Below are positions 17,288 to 26,190 of a DNA stretch of 64,000 nt, in pieces. The position numbers and the translations under genes are program-made. Origin of the DNA: Shewanella sp. GD04112 (GTDB taxonomy: Bacteria; Pseudomonadota; Gammaproteobacteria; Enterobacterales; Shewanellaceae); assembly GCF_029835735.1 (NCBI RefSeq), contig NZ_JAOEAL010000001.1, positions 4,820,354-4,884,353 of the forward strand, written 5' to 3'. Numbering within the stretch: the first letter of the stretch is position 1; each line of letters opens with the position of its first letter. A model generated the notes under the pieces. That model saw only the letters and a list, made by a program, of their open reading frames with translations, had not been told where the DNA came from and ran no database searches.

Positions 17288-17947
17288 TTACTCGGCGTCG
17301 TCTTGGTTTTCTAACTCATCGGCCAACCATTGCGGATGACACCATTCATTTAAGATACTCAGCACTTTAGGTTTGCCCGTGCCCTTGAGCGCAGAAAAAG
17401 GCTCAACCTGTACCCAATCACCAAATTCAACCAGCGCTTTACGCACTTCGTTCACGGTTTTCATCTTCGCGCTTTGCGCCAATTTATCGGACTTAGTCAG
17501 TAATGCGAGTACCGGAATTTCACTCGCAACCGCCCATTCGATCATCTGCATATCCAGATCTTTCAACGGATGACGAATATCCATCAATACCACAACGCCA
17601 CTTAAGCACGCACGCTTCTGCAAATATTCGCCGAGGGATTGTTGCCACTTTAATTTCATGGCTAAAGGCACTTGGGCAAAGCCGTAACCCGGTAAATCGA
17701 CTAATCGGCGCTGCGCATCGAGTTCAAATACGTTAATTAGCTGAGTTCGCCCCGGCGTTTTACTGGTACGCGCTAAGTTTTTCTGCTCAGTTAATGCATT
17801 GAGCGCACTCGATTTTCCGGCATTGGAGCGACCAGCAAAAGCAATCTCAACACCAACGTCGCCGGGCAGATATTGATCCAAATGTGCAATGTCAGGTGCA
17901 CTGATTAAAAACTTCGCCCTGCGAAAATCTATATGAGATTCAGTCAC
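17288..17947 (-). CDS. engB: Ribosome-biogenesis GTPase EngB (YihA/YsxC)
   Basis: 219 residues of the TrmE-Era-EngA-EngB GTPase family, needed for large ribosomal subunit assembly. The G1 P-loop is AFAGRSNAGKSSALN (near residue 38), G2 lies in TSKTPGRTQL, G3 is DLPGYGFA and G4 is LTKSDKL. The acidic C terminus (ELENQDDAE) is typical. It is divergent from the cytochrome c4 gene; the E. coli neighbours spf and csrC flank it here too. Confidence 0.97.
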   Translation of the reverse strand: MTESHIDFRRAKFLISAPDIAHLDQYLPGDVGVEIAFAGRSNAGKSSALNALTEQKNLARTSKTPGRTQLINVFELDAQRRLVDLPGYGFAQVPLAMKLKWQQSLGEYLQKRACLSGVVVLMDIRHPLKDLDMQMIEWAVASEIPVLALLTKSDKLAQSAKMKTVNEVRKALVEFGDWVQVEPFSALKGTGKPKVLSILNEWCHPQWLADELENQDDAE

Positions 17948-18116
17948 TATTTACTCCAATATATTTACTGCGCAATACCATAATTTATGAAGAATTGCTT
18001 ACTTTTCCACGTTTTCGTGTAAAATATTACCCCGATCACATTAAACATATTTTACCACGCTTGCGGGTCACCCTAGTAAGCTCAGGATAATAATCTTAAC
18101 CAGAAGTTGGAACGCC

Positions 18117-18740
18117 ATGAAAAAGTTAGCTCTTGCGCTGTCTGTTGTAGTTGCCGCCATATCTTCACCTGCGATTGCTGAAGGTAATGCTGAAGCGGGA
18201 AAAACTAAAGTTATCGTTTGTTCTGCCTGTCACGGCATGGACGGTAACAGTATGATCGATATGTACCCTAAGCTTGCGGGCCAACACGCCACATACCTCC
18301 AAAAGCAACTACATGATTTCCGTAGTGCGGCGCAATCTGGCGGTAAAGATGGTCGTATGGATCCTATCATGAGTGGTATGGCAATGCCTCTAAGCGATCA
18401 AGATATTCTTGATATCAGCGCTTATTTCTCTAGCCAAGCAATCCAAGTTGCTGAAGCGAAAGATGTTCCTGAGCTAGGTGCAAAACTTTACAAAGGTGGC
18501 GATGTATCACGCGGCATCACAGCTTGTATGGCATGTCATGGTCCAGATGCTAAAGGTGCTGAATCAGCAGGTTTCCCTGCATTAGCCGGTCAACACGCTA
18601 ACTACATCAAGATCCAACTGACTAAGTTCCGTGATGCAGGTCGCCACAACGACCTCAACGGCATGATGCAAGATGTCGCGAAAAAGTTAAGCGACAGTGA
18701 TATCGAAGCATTATCTAAGTACATTGCTAGCCTGAAATAG
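18117..18740 (+). CDS. Di-heme cytochrome c4
   Basis: 207 residues with a Sec signal peptide (MKKLALALSVVVAAISSPAIA, cut after about residue 21) and two haem-binding motifs, CSACHG (near 36) and CMACHG (near 136), each in one of two homologous c-type domains. Distal Met ligands are likely in the GMAMPLSDQD and GMMQDVAKKLSD segments. Cytochrome c4 is a periplasmic or membrane-associated electron carrier that can feed cbb3-type oxidase. It interrupts the engB-csrC neighbourhood of E. coli. A strong terminator follows. Confidence 0.93.
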   Translation: MKKLALALSVVVAAISSPAIAEGNAEAGKTKVIVCSACHGMDGNSMIDMYPKLAGQHATYLQKQLHDFRSAAQSGGKDGRMDPIMSGMAMPLSDQDILDISAYFSSQAIQVAEAKDVPELGAKLYKGGDVSRGITACMACHGPDAKGAESAGFPALAGQHANYIKIQLTKFRDAGRHNDLNGMMQDVAKKLSDSDIEALSKYIASLK

Positions 18741-18746
18741 GTTTTA

Positions 18747-18784
18747 GCGATAAAAAAGGGTGCACTTTCACCCTTTTTTATCGC
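18747..18784 (+). terminator. Cytochrome c4 terminator
   Basis: A perfect 16-bp stem (GCGATAAAAAAGGGTG and its complement) with a six-base loop and a run of six T within the 3' arm, just after the stop codon. Confidence 0.92.
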
Positions 18785-18790
18785 CGCAAA

Positions 18791-18808
18791 GTTTACGTTA
18801 ACGTAAAC
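18791..18808. repeat. 18-bp perfect palindrome, probable operator
   Basis: GTTTACGTTAACGTAAAC is fully self-complementary and lies 16 bp upstream of a near-consensus -35 box. It looks like a dimeric regulator site; from memory it resembles operators of MerR-type regulators such as LiuR. No protein is assigned. Confidence 0.6.
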
Positions 18809-18824
18809 TGATAAAGATTCATGC

Positions 18825-18853
18825 TTGACATAGATCACAGATTTGGGTTTAAT
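18825..18853 (+). promoter_or_regulatory. Near-consensus sigma70 promoter with no gene behind it
   Basis: TTGACA (18825-18830), an exact 17-bp spacer, then TTTAAT (18848-18853, one mismatch). A start near 18860 is predicted. The next features on this strand are the CsrC-type RNA and, much further, the methyltransferase gene. It may drive csrC with a long leader or another small RNA. Confidence 0.6.
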
Positions 18854-19019
18854 AAGCCCCGTACCGAGATAAACCCATCTGTTTGTACAAATAAATTAAT
18901 AATAACTTGCAGATTTCGGTATAATTAACATTCAAGATATAAGAATAAAGACTCTCAATAACAATAATATAACTAAGACCACTCTCTAATAATAATAAGA
19001 GCAGTGATTTCGCCTTGAA

Positions 19020-19466
19020 ATCCCGGTCAGTACATTTTTGTAAGGGATGGCCGATAACGCCAATTTGCGATAAGCAAATCGCCTTACACTCAGGGTAACT
19101 TGCCCCATCAGGACACAGTTTGAATGATTCAAACTGTAGCAAAGGAAGCTAATAGCTTTGGATGCACTGGCTGGAAGCTTGTTATCACTGGAAGGTACTT
19201 CAAGCAACATGGATGGTTAACTTAACGTCATTGATGACGCTGTAATAAAGATGTGTCTTGAGACCATCTACGGAAACTGTGGTCTGGATGGCAACAGAAA
19301 CTAATTAAGTGTCTGGAAGACCGATAACTAAAATGATGCAGGGAAAGCAGTAAAAAAAGAAGGATACCGACCGGGAAAGTCGCATAGCAAGTAAGGATAC
19401 TTGGAATCAGAATAGGGTGCAAAATGCACCGTTTGTAAGGCGGCAGTTTAACTGCCGCCTTTTTTC
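19020..19466 (+). ncRNA. csrC: CsrC/CsrB-type regulatory RNA
   Basis: This non-coding stretch carries about fifteen GGA/GGGA motifs, many as AGGAT, TGGAAG or CGGGAAAG in hairpin loops, the binding pattern of the CsrA repressor. Stems include ATTTGC/GCAAAT (19063-19079), ACAGTTTGAA/TTCAAACTGT (19115-19137) and GGTGC/GCACC (19416-19430). It ends at the terminator AAGGCGGCAGT / ACTGCCGCCTT plus CTTTTTTCTTTG, much like the E. coli csrC end. It sits between engB and yihI, as csrC does in E. coli. The RNA sequesters CsrA and so relieves post-transcriptional repression. The 5' end is not certain; it may start anywhere from about 18860 to 19040. Confidence 0.85.
19437..19466 (+). terminator. csrC terminator
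   Basis: An 11-bp stem AAGGCGGCAGT / ACTGCCGCCTT with a TTA loop and a T-run. Confidence 0.92.
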
Positions 19467-19572
19467 TTTGTTTTTCTTTGTGATAATCCACCAGCATACA
19501 TCTAGCTCCGAAAGTGCACTTCCGCAATATAATTGTTACAATCAAGACCTTAATACTTTTCTAGTTGACTCA

Positions 19573-20211
19573 ATGCGCAGATGTCCCCTTTGTCATAGCA
19601 CGCAAACACTGTTGCTCCTTCAGGACAAGAAACGGTGTTTTTATGTTTGCCAGACATGCGGACTCACCTTTGCAGACGCAAATAGTCATCTTCCTCCCGC
19701 AGCAGAAAAACAACGTTATGGCCGTTCGCGGATTGCCTCCAAACAGCGCCAACTGTCGCAATTTATTTTACCGCTACTGACACAAATACAATTGCAGCAA
19801 AAAGGTAGCCTTACGGGCTTAAATTTTGGCCGCGTGTTAGATCAAACCAGTCTGGCGACCATTGAATCGGCGGGGCACACTTTCAAGCAGTATGATCCTT
19901 TCTTCGCGCCAGACCACGAAACGCTTAAGCAAGAGTATGATTTTATTTGCTGCTACCGAGTTTTTGAGCATTTTCAGCATCCCAGCAGAGAATGGAGTCT
20001 ACTGACCCGTTTACTTAAATCGGGCGGCTGGTTAGCGATTAGCACTCCCTTATTAATTGATTTAGAAGGCTTTGCTAAATGGCATTATAAAAACAATCTC
20101 ACTCACGTGAGTTTTTACCAAAGACAAACCTTTGAATACCTAGCGAGTAATAGCGATTTTGAACTATTATTTGCCGCGAAAGACCTCGTTTTGATGCAAA
20201 AAACATCATAA
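19573..20211 (+). CDS. Zinc-ribbon SAM-methyltransferase-like protein
   Basis: 212 residues from the ATG at 19573 (MRRCPLCHSTQTLLLL). The longer frame would run back into the csrC terminator, so this start is preferred although no clear ribosome site is seen. The N terminus is a zinc ribbon with two CxxC pairs (CPLC, CQTC). The rest resembles Methyltransf_23-type class I methyltransferases: YDFICCYRVFEHFQHPSREW corresponds to the post-motif EVLEH region and LLKSGGWLAISTPLL to motif III. Motif I is poor (GLNFGRVLDQ instead of DxGxGxG), so SAM binding may be altered. The substrate is unknown. Confidence 0.75.
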   Translation: MRRCPLCHSTQTLLLLQDKKRCFYVCQTCGLTFADANSHLPPAAEKQRYGRSRIASKQRQLSQFILPLLTQIQLQQKGSLTGLNFGRVLDQTSLATIESAGHTFKQYDPFFAPDHETLKQEYDFICCYRVFEHFQHPSREWSLLTRLLKSGGWLAISTPLLIDLEGFAKWHYKNNLTHVSFYQRQTFEYLASNSDFELLFAAKDLVLMQKTS

Positions 20212-20293
20212 TCTGGTATAACAGCCGACCGAATTTAGTACCGAGTCGACCCCGTATCGGCTAGGCCATACGTTGTAAACAATTGAGAAAATC

Positions 20294-20845
20294 ATGTCTC
20301 GTAGCAAGAAAACACGCAAGGGCGGCGAGAATAGCCCTAAATTACAGCCAAGAGTGAAAAAGCAGGACCGTGCAGAAGTCACTGGCAAGCGCGCCGAAAA
20401 GGGCAATAAGTCTGGCAGTCGTCATAATGAAGCACTGATCAATGCTCAAGCACCACAGAAAAAGGCTGCGCAGAGCAAAGATCCTCGCCATGGCAGCAAA
20501 AAGCCTGTGGCATTGGCCTTACCAACTGCAACAGAAAAGCCTGCCACACCAAAGGTTAAGCAACCTAAGCTAACCGACGAGCAAAAACTGCTGAAGTTGG
20601 AAGAAGATCCAAGACTGAACCAGTTGCTCGATATGCTCGAAGAAGGCCGTAACTTAAGCAATGACGACCAACAGTGGTTAGATCAGCAGCTGAACAAGAT
20701 TGAAGCCCTGATGATTAAATTGGGTATCAGCGATGAGCTAGAAGATGAAGCGCCAGCAAAATCTAAAGCCGATTCAGATGATGACCTGTTCGATCGCTTT
20801 GAATCCGGTGCCGACCTGCTAAAAGATTATCAAGATAAGTTTTAA
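20294..20845 (+). CDS. yihI: Der GTPase-activating protein YihI
   Basis: 183 residues, very basic at the N terminus (MSRSKKTRKGGENSPK) and acidic at the C terminus, with the conserved central block LTDEQKLLKLEEDPRLNQLLDMLEEG (residues about 97-122). E. coli YihI activates the GTPase Der in late 50S assembly. Its place between csrC and hemN is as in E. coli, and it functionally pairs with the nearby ribosome GTPase EngB. Confidence 0.95.
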   Translation: MSRSKKTRKGGENSPKLQPRVKKQDRAEVTGKRAEKGNKSGSRHNEALINAQAPQKKAAQSKDPRHGSKKPVALALPTATEKPATPKVKQPKLTDEQKLLKLEEDPRLNQLLDMLEEGRNLSNDDQQWLDQQLNKIEALMIKLGISDELEDEAPAKSKADSDDDLFDRFESGADLLKDYQDKF

Positions 20846-20857
20846 ATCTTAGAATAT

Positions 20858-20893
20858 GCATAAAAACAAAGCGCTCAGCCTTTGTTTTTATGC
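20858..20893 (+). terminator. yihI terminator
   Basis: A 13-bp perfect stem GCATAAAAACAAA / TTTGTTTTTATGC with a 10-base loop. It contains the ATG at 20890, which argues against that ATG as the start of the next gene. Confidence 0.7.
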
Positions 20894-20913
20894 AGTCTAA
20901 ACAAGGAGTTTAC

Positions 20914-21381
20914 GTGTCTACCACTCTTATCCTGCTTGGTTTTATCATCATTGTTGCCCTCAGTAGCTACGCCACCTTCTTACTCCTCAAACTCAAGCAA
21001 CAGAAACAACGCCAACAGGCGCTCACTGCCGAACGTGAAGCGGCCGCTAACGCGAAGCGCGCCCAAGTGCTAGAAGATATTCGTTATATCGCCACCGCCA
21101 TGATTGATGACCGCTGTGAAATCTCCGAAGGCGTGGTGAGGATTGGCCGTTTATTTGAAATTTTATCCTTAAGCGAGCGGGTTGCGCCTGAGTTCCCGGC
21201 ATTCTTCCAACACTTTGAGCTGATTAAAGACCACCCGATTATGGAAGCTCGCCAAGCCCTGCCGAAGCAAGAACGGATGAAGCTCGATTTTGTCCGCATG
21301 AAATCTGAAGCAGAACTGGCCGAAGACATTACCGCCGATGCCAAAAAGCTCTCCAGTTATCAGTTAAAAGCCCCGCATTAA
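20914..21381 (+). CDS. DUF2489 family membrane-anchored protein
   Basis: 155 residues from a GTG at 20914 with AAGGAG seven bases upstream; the ATG eight codons earlier lies inside a terminator hairpin. An N-terminal membrane helix (TTLILLGFIIIVALSSYATFLLL) is followed by a charged, probably coiled stretch (KLKQQKQRQQALTAEREAAANAKRAQ). A conserved cytoplasmic domain with IRYIATAMIDDRCEISEGVVRI follows. The family occurs beside yihI in related bacteria, but its function is not known. Confidence 0.82.
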   Translation: MSTTLILLGFIIIVALSSYATFLLLKLKQQKQRQQALTAEREAAANAKRAQVLEDIRYIATAMIDDRCEISEGVVRIGRLFEILSLSERVAPEFPAFFQHFELIKDHPIMEARQALPKQERMKLDFVRMKSEAELAEDITADAKKLSSYQLKAPH

Positions 21382-21639
21382 GCTCACGATATTAGCCTCA
21401 AGGCCAAATCCTTGGCTTTGAGGCCCAATCTCTCCCGCATTTCTTTTCCCACACAGAGTACGGCTTCCCGTGAGCCTGTGCACAAAACCTCCAAAAAACA
21501 ACAGACATTGGCTCCTTTTTCATAGATATTGCGTAACTTCTAAAAGGACAGACATCATTTTTACAACCTAGATCAAGGTTATTTGGCTAAGAACCTTGCA
21601 TACTTCGCTTGTTGCTAATTTACCCTCGGAGGACACGCC

Positions 21640-23016
21640 TTGAAGCAGCCCACTCAGATAAGCTGGGATCAGTCGATGATCGAAAAATATAACTACAGCG
21701 GTCCCCGTTACACTTCTTACCCAACGGCGCTGGAGTTCGATGATTCATTCACTGAACAAAACCTGTTAACGGCGATTGAAAACAGTAAGAGTGACAAACT
21801 GTCGCTGTATATTCACATCCCCTTCTGCGCCAAACTTTGCTATTACTGTGGTTGTAATAAAGTTATCACTCGCCACGCCCACAAGGCCGATCAATATATC
21901 GAGTATTTGAGCCACGAAATTATTAAGCGTGCTCCGCTGTTTAAGCACTACACAGTCACCCAAATGCACTGGGGCGGCGGCACGCCAACTTTCTTAAATC
22001 CTGAGCAAATTCTGAAGTTAACCGACTTAATCAAGGCTAACTTTAACTTTGCCGCTGAAGGTGAGTTCTCTATCGAAGTTGACCCGCGTGAAATTGAGCT
22101 TTCAATGCTCGACACCTTAAAAGAAGCGGGCTTTAACCGCATTTCTATCGGGGTGCAGGACTTCAATAAAGAAGTACAAGTCGCGGTTAACCGTGAGCAG
22201 GACGAGCAATTTATTTTCGATTTAATGGCCAAAGCCAAGGCCATGGGATTTGTCTCAACCAATATTGACTTAATTTACGGGCTGCCACATCAGACACCCG
22301 AAACATTCGCCGCCACCATGCAGCGCGTGTTAGACCTGTCGCCCGATCGTCTTTCTGTGTTCAACTATGCCCACTTACCCGCACGTTTTGCCGCGCAGCG
22401 TAAGATTAAAGATGAGCACTTACCTTCGCCGAAACAAAAACTCGAGATGTTGCATCAAACGATCGAGACCTTAACTGGCGCTGGTTATCAGTACATTGGC
22501 ATGGACCACTTCGCTAAGCCTGACGATGAGCTGGCTAAGCTGCAACGCGAAGGCAAACTGCACCGCAACTTCCAGGGTTATACCACCCAAGAAGAATGCG
22601 ATCTGCTCGGTCTTGGCGTGTCTTCAATCAGCCAAATCGGCGATTGTTATGCGCAAAACCAGAAGGATATTCGTCCTTACTACGAAGCCATCGACAAAGA
22701 CGGACATGCACTGTGGAAAGGTTGTAGCCTGAACCGTGACGATGAAATCCGCCGCGTCGTAATCAAACAACTGATCTGCCACTTCGATTTAGATATGGCA
22801 AAAATGGACGAGAAACTAGGGATTAAGTTCGAGGAATACTTCGCCGAAGACTTAAAACTGCTGCAAACCTTTATCGACGATAAGTTAGTCGACGTCACCG
22901 ACAGAAAGATCACCATCAGCCCCACAGGCCGCCTGTTGATCCGCAATATCTGTATGTGCTTCGACCTTTACTACCGTCAAAAAGCGCGTCAACAACAGTT
23001 CTCCCGTGTGATCTAA
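21640..23016 (+). CDS. hemN: Oxygen-independent coproporphyrinogen III oxidase
   Basis: 458 residues of a radical SAM enzyme that decarboxylates coproporphyrinogen III to protoporphyrinogen IX without oxygen, in haem synthesis. The cluster cysteines are in HIPFCAKLCYYCGCN (residues about 59-73), followed by HWGGGTPTFL and SIEVDPRE. The start is TTG at 21640, supported by GGAGG eight bases upstream. Length and motifs fit true HemN rather than the HemW chaperone. Abundant c-type cytochromes in Shewanella fit a need for anaerobic haem synthesis. Confidence 0.97.
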   Translation: MKQPTQISWDQSMIEKYNYSGPRYTSYPTALEFDDSFTEQNLLTAIENSKSDKLSLYIHIPFCAKLCYYCGCNKVITRHAHKADQYIEYLSHEIIKRAPLFKHYTVTQMHWGGGTPTFLNPEQILKLTDLIKANFNFAAEGEFSIEVDPREIELSMLDTLKEAGFNRISIGVQDFNKEVQVAVNREQDEQFIFDLMAKAKAMGFVSTNIDLIYGLPHQTPETFAATMQRVLDLSPDRLSVFNYAHLPARFAAQRKIKDEHLPSPKQKLEMLHQTIETLTGAGYQYIGMDHFAKPDDELAKLQREGKLHRNFQGYTTQEECDLLGLGVSSISQIGDCYAQNQKDIRPYYEAIDKDGHALWKGCSLNRDDEIRRVVIKQLICHFDLDMAKMDEKLGIKFEEYFAEDLKLLQTFIDDKLVDVTDRKITISPTGRLLIRNICMCFDLYYRQKARQQQFSRVI

Positions 23017-23030
23017 CACTGACGCATCTC

Positions 23031-23069
23031 CAATAAAAAAATCCGACTCAAATGTCGGATTTTTTTATT
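23031..23069. terminator. Bidirectional terminator between hemN and add
   Basis: A fully symmetric CAATAAAAAAATCCGAC arm and its complement around a six-base loop give a T-run on both strands for the two convergent genes. Confidence 0.93.
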
Positions 23070-23088
23070 GGGAAATAAAGCTACTTAC

Positions 23089-24084
23089 TTAAGCTTTAGC
23101 CGCATACAGCGCCTTGCGCTCACTCTCGGATAAAAACGCCATTTCCACCCCGTTGCGTTGCACCTGAGCCAGCTCTGCATCGCTTAGACCCAGTTCAGAC
23201 TTAGCAATACGGTACTCATGCTTGATATCAATCGCACTCACACCCGGATCATCGGTGTTCAGGCTTATCAACACACCCGCATCCATAAAGGTTCTGAAGG
23301 GATGTTCCGCATAGGAAGACACGGTCGATGTGTGCAGGTTGCTGGTTGGGCAAGATTCGATACCGATACGGTGTTTAGCGAGATATTCCATCAACTTAGG
23401 ATCGTGAATCGCATTCACGCCATGGCCGATACGTGTCGCCCCCAGTTCCTGAATCGCTTGCCACATACTTTGTGAACCCGCCGCCTCCCCCGCATGGGCG
23501 GTAATGGCTAAGCCCGCATCTCGCACTCGCTTAAAGTGCTCGTTAAACAATTCGCCAGGGAAGCCAAGCTCATCGCCGGCTAAATCCATCGCGATTATAT
23601 GTTGTTTATGTGCGAGCAGGCCTTCAAGCTCCTGAGTACAAGCGGCTTGGCCGAAGGAGCGCGACATAATCCCGATTAGATTGATTTTAACTTGGTAATC
23701 TTTCAGGCCCGCTTTCACCCCGTCGATAACCGCTTCAACCACACCTTCAATCGGTAGTTTATGGTTCATCGCCATGTAATATGGGCTAAAACGCAGCTCC
23801 GCATAATCAAGGCCTGATAACGCCGCATCCGCCACGTTTTCATAGGCGACACGTTTTACCGCATCTAAATCAGCGAGAACGGCCACCATCCAGTCAAGCT
23901 TCTTCAAGAAGGCGACTAAGCTGGTTTCTTTCCCCTGAATTTGTACAAATGGCGCGAGACTCTCTAAAGAATCGGCAGGCAAAGCAATGCCGTGTTGGTG
24001 TCCGAGTTCCCAAATGGTGTTCACTCGCACGTTACCATCTAAGTGACGATGCAAATCCACCAATGGAATGGATGTATTGATCAT
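23089..24084 (-). CDS. add: Adenosine deaminase
   Basis: 331 residues (E. coli 333). It converts adenosine and deoxyadenosine to inosine and deoxyinosine in purine salvage. Zinc and catalytic signatures are LVDLHRHLDGN (residues 8-18), TAHAGEAAG (near 197, with catalytic Glu), RIGHGVNA and SLNTDDPGVSA (near 278). It stands alone with its own terminator. Confidence 0.96.
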   Translation of the reverse strand: MINTSIPLVDLHRHLDGNVRVNTIWELGHQHGIALPADSLESLAPFVQIQGKETSLVAFLKKLDWMVAVLADLDAVKRVAYENVADAALSGLDYAELRFSPYYMAMNHKLPIEGVVEAVIDGVKAGLKDYQVKINLIGIMSRSFGQAACTQELEGLLAHKQHIIAMDLAGDELGFPGELFNEHFKRVRDAGLAITAHAGEAAGSQSMWQAIQELGATRIGHGVNAIHDPKLMEYLAKHRIGIESCPTSNLHTSTVSSYAEHPFRTFMDAGVLISLNTDDPGVSAIDIKHEYRIAKSELGLSDAELAQVQRNGVEMAFLSESERKALYAAKA

Positions 24085-24295
24085 AATTAACCCCTATGTG
24101 AACTACCCAGCCAATGCTTTTGTTATTTGGTCTAGGGCGGACCCTAAGTTTAACACGCATTCTTTGGTGGCACTCAGCTAAGGGCGGGATTTAAATTCAC
24201 ATTCAGTCACAATTCTGCTTAATATGCGTACAACCATCTGGGGTAAACCTCAGGCATAATGACTTCAATAACAACGAAAATATCCGAGATAAATC

Positions 24296-26101
24296 ATGCA
24301 TAAACTCTTTACCCCAAGCTTACTGATTTGCGCCCTGAGTGCCTGTAGCGCGGCTCAGCCCCCGTCTGCACCAACCGCACAGACAACCGTGGCTGTTGCA
24401 CAATCCACAGCCAAGACTATGGCTCCGGCCTTGCAAGCGATTGTGGATCAAAGTTGGCAACTCCAACTCAGTGCCAGCCCTGAAATGGCCTATGGAATGG
24501 GGGATAAGAGTGCTGCGGGTAAACTGCAAGATCTGTCCCCAGAAGCCTTAGCCAAACTCAACCAGGGACAAATTGCCATTCTGGCCCAATTGAAAGCCCT
24601 GGATCGCAGCAAGCTGAGTAAAGAAGATAAAATCAACGCCCAAATCCTTGAGGATCAGATCCAGAACGAGGTCGACCTGTATAAATACAAGGATTACTAC
24701 CTGCCAATCACCGCAGAGAGCGGCTTCCACGCCTATATATCCTCCATTGCACAAGGGCGATTCAACACCCTAGAAGATTACCAAAACTACCTAGGTAAGC
24801 TTAAGGCGCTACCGACCTATTTTGCCCAGCAAACCCATTGGTTAAAACAAGGCTTAAAGGAAGGGATCACACCGCCTAAAGCCACGCTCAAGGGATTTGA
24901 AAACAGCATTAGTGCCTACATCTTACCAGTAGAGAAAAGCAGTTATTTTAAGCCTTTTACTCAATATCCAAGCCACTTTACCGAGGCGCAAAAAGCGCAA
25001 CTGACCCAAGAAGGCCGAGCATCGGTCGAGCAGAATGTGCTCCCGACCTATCAGGCTTTTTATGATTTTATGACTCAGGAGTATATGCCCAACACTCGGG
25101 AAAATATTGCCGCCAACAGCTTACCCGATGGCGATGCCTTCTATGAGAACCGCGTTCGTTACTACACGACCTTAAATATGACCTCGGCCGAAGTGCACGA
25201 GCTTGGTTTAAAAGAAGTAAAACGTATCCGCCAGGAAATGGAGCAAGTCATTAAGTCTGTTGGCTTTAAAGGCAGCTTTGCCGACTTTTTACATTTCTTA
25301 AGAACCGATCCCCAGTTTTATACTACTAGTGCGGATCAGCTCCTGAAGGAAGCGGCATTTATTGCTAAAAAAGCCGATGCCATTTTGCCCAAATATTTTG
25401 GTAAATTGCCGCGAAAACCCTATGGTATCGCGCCAGTGCCTGCTGAAATCGCCCCCAAATACACCTCAGGCCGTTATTCAGGCTCAAATCGTGATGACGA
25501 GCCGGGTTACTATTGGGTTAATACCTACGCCTTAGATAAGCGTCCGCTCTATGAACTCGAAGCACTAACGCTGCACGAAGCCGTGCCCGGGCATCATCTG
25601 CAGATTTCACTCAACTCCGAACTGAGCTCATTGCCTGATTTTCGTCGCTACAGCTATATTTCGGCCTTTGGTGAAGGTTGGGGATTGTATAGCGAATACT
25701 TAGGATTAGAAGCGGGATTCTATCAAGATCCTTACAGTAACTTTGGGCGCCTAACCTATGAGATGTGGCGCGCCGCGCGCCTCGTTGTCGATACGGGGAT
25801 GCACGCCCAAGGCTGGAGTCGAGAGCAAGCCATCGAGTTTATGGCGAGCAACACGGCATTATCGCTCCACAATGTGACCACTGAAATTGACCGTTACATT
25901 ACTTGGCCAGGGCAAGCGCTCTCCTACAAGATTGGTGAGCTCACCATTAAACGTCTACGCGCGAAAGCCGAGCAAGCCTTAGGCGATAAATTTGATATTC
26001 GCGCCTTCCACGACGCCGTATTAGAGAATGGTTCTGTGCCTATGTCGGTGCTGGAGCAGCAAATAAACGACTTTATCGAAGCGCAAAAAGCCGCGATTTA
26101 A
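24296..26101 (+). CDS. DUF885 family lipoprotein, probable metallopeptidase
   Basis: 601 residues. The N terminus MHKLFTPSLLICALSACSAAQPP has a lipobox (LSAC), so the protein is likely lipidated at Cys17 and exported. The rest is a DUF885 domain with TLHEAVPGHHLQISL (residues about 426-440), an HExxxHH motif like that of zinc peptidases. GEGWGLYSEYLGLEAGFYQDP and the C-terminal LSYKIGELTIKRLR are characteristic of the family. The function is not established; an envelope peptidase is inferred. pldB follows 89 bp downstream. Confidence 0.88.
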   Translation: MHKLFTPSLLICALSACSAAQPPSAPTAQTTVAVAQSTAKTMAPALQAIVDQSWQLQLSASPEMAYGMGDKSAAGKLQDLSPEALAKLNQGQIAILAQLKALDRSKLSKEDKINAQILEDQIQNEVDLYKYKDYYLPITAESGFHAYISSIAQGRFNTLEDYQNYLGKLKALPTYFAQQTHWLKQGLKEGITPPKATLKGFENSISAYILPVEKSSYFKPFTQYPSHFTEAQKAQLTQEGRASVEQNVLPTYQAFYDFMTQEYMPNTRENIAANSLPDGDAFYENRVRYYTTLNMTSAEVHELGLKEVKRIRQEMEQVIKSVGFKGSFADFLHFLRTDPQFYTTSADQLLKEAAFIAKKADAILPKYFGKLPRKPYGIAPVPAEIAPKYTSGRYSGSNRDDEPGYYWVNTYALDKRPLYELEALTLHEAVPGHHLQISLNSELSSLPDFRRYSYISAFGEGWGLYSEYLGLEAGFYQDPYSNFGRLTYEMWRAARLVVDTGMHAQGWSREQAIEFMASNTALSLHNVTTEIDRYITWPGQALSYKIGELTIKRLRAKAEQALGDKFDIRAFHDAVLENGSVPMSVLEQQINDFIEAQKAAI

Positions 26102-26190
26102 GCTCATCCAAGGGAGCGGGTATTTTCCAGCTCCCTTTCCTGCCCGCCCCAGTTCTCTGATACACTCTAGCAAACCTTTTTGCCCGAGAT

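Noticed and set aside
18849..19545. Minus-strand open frames in the cytochrome c4-methyltransferase gap
   Set aside because: They lie antisense to the CsrC-type RNA, have no ribosome sites and no family resemblance.
21541..21639. FNR/EtrA site before hemN
   Set aside because: Only one half-site (AGATCAA near 21571) is present; the partner TTGAT is missing at the right spacing.
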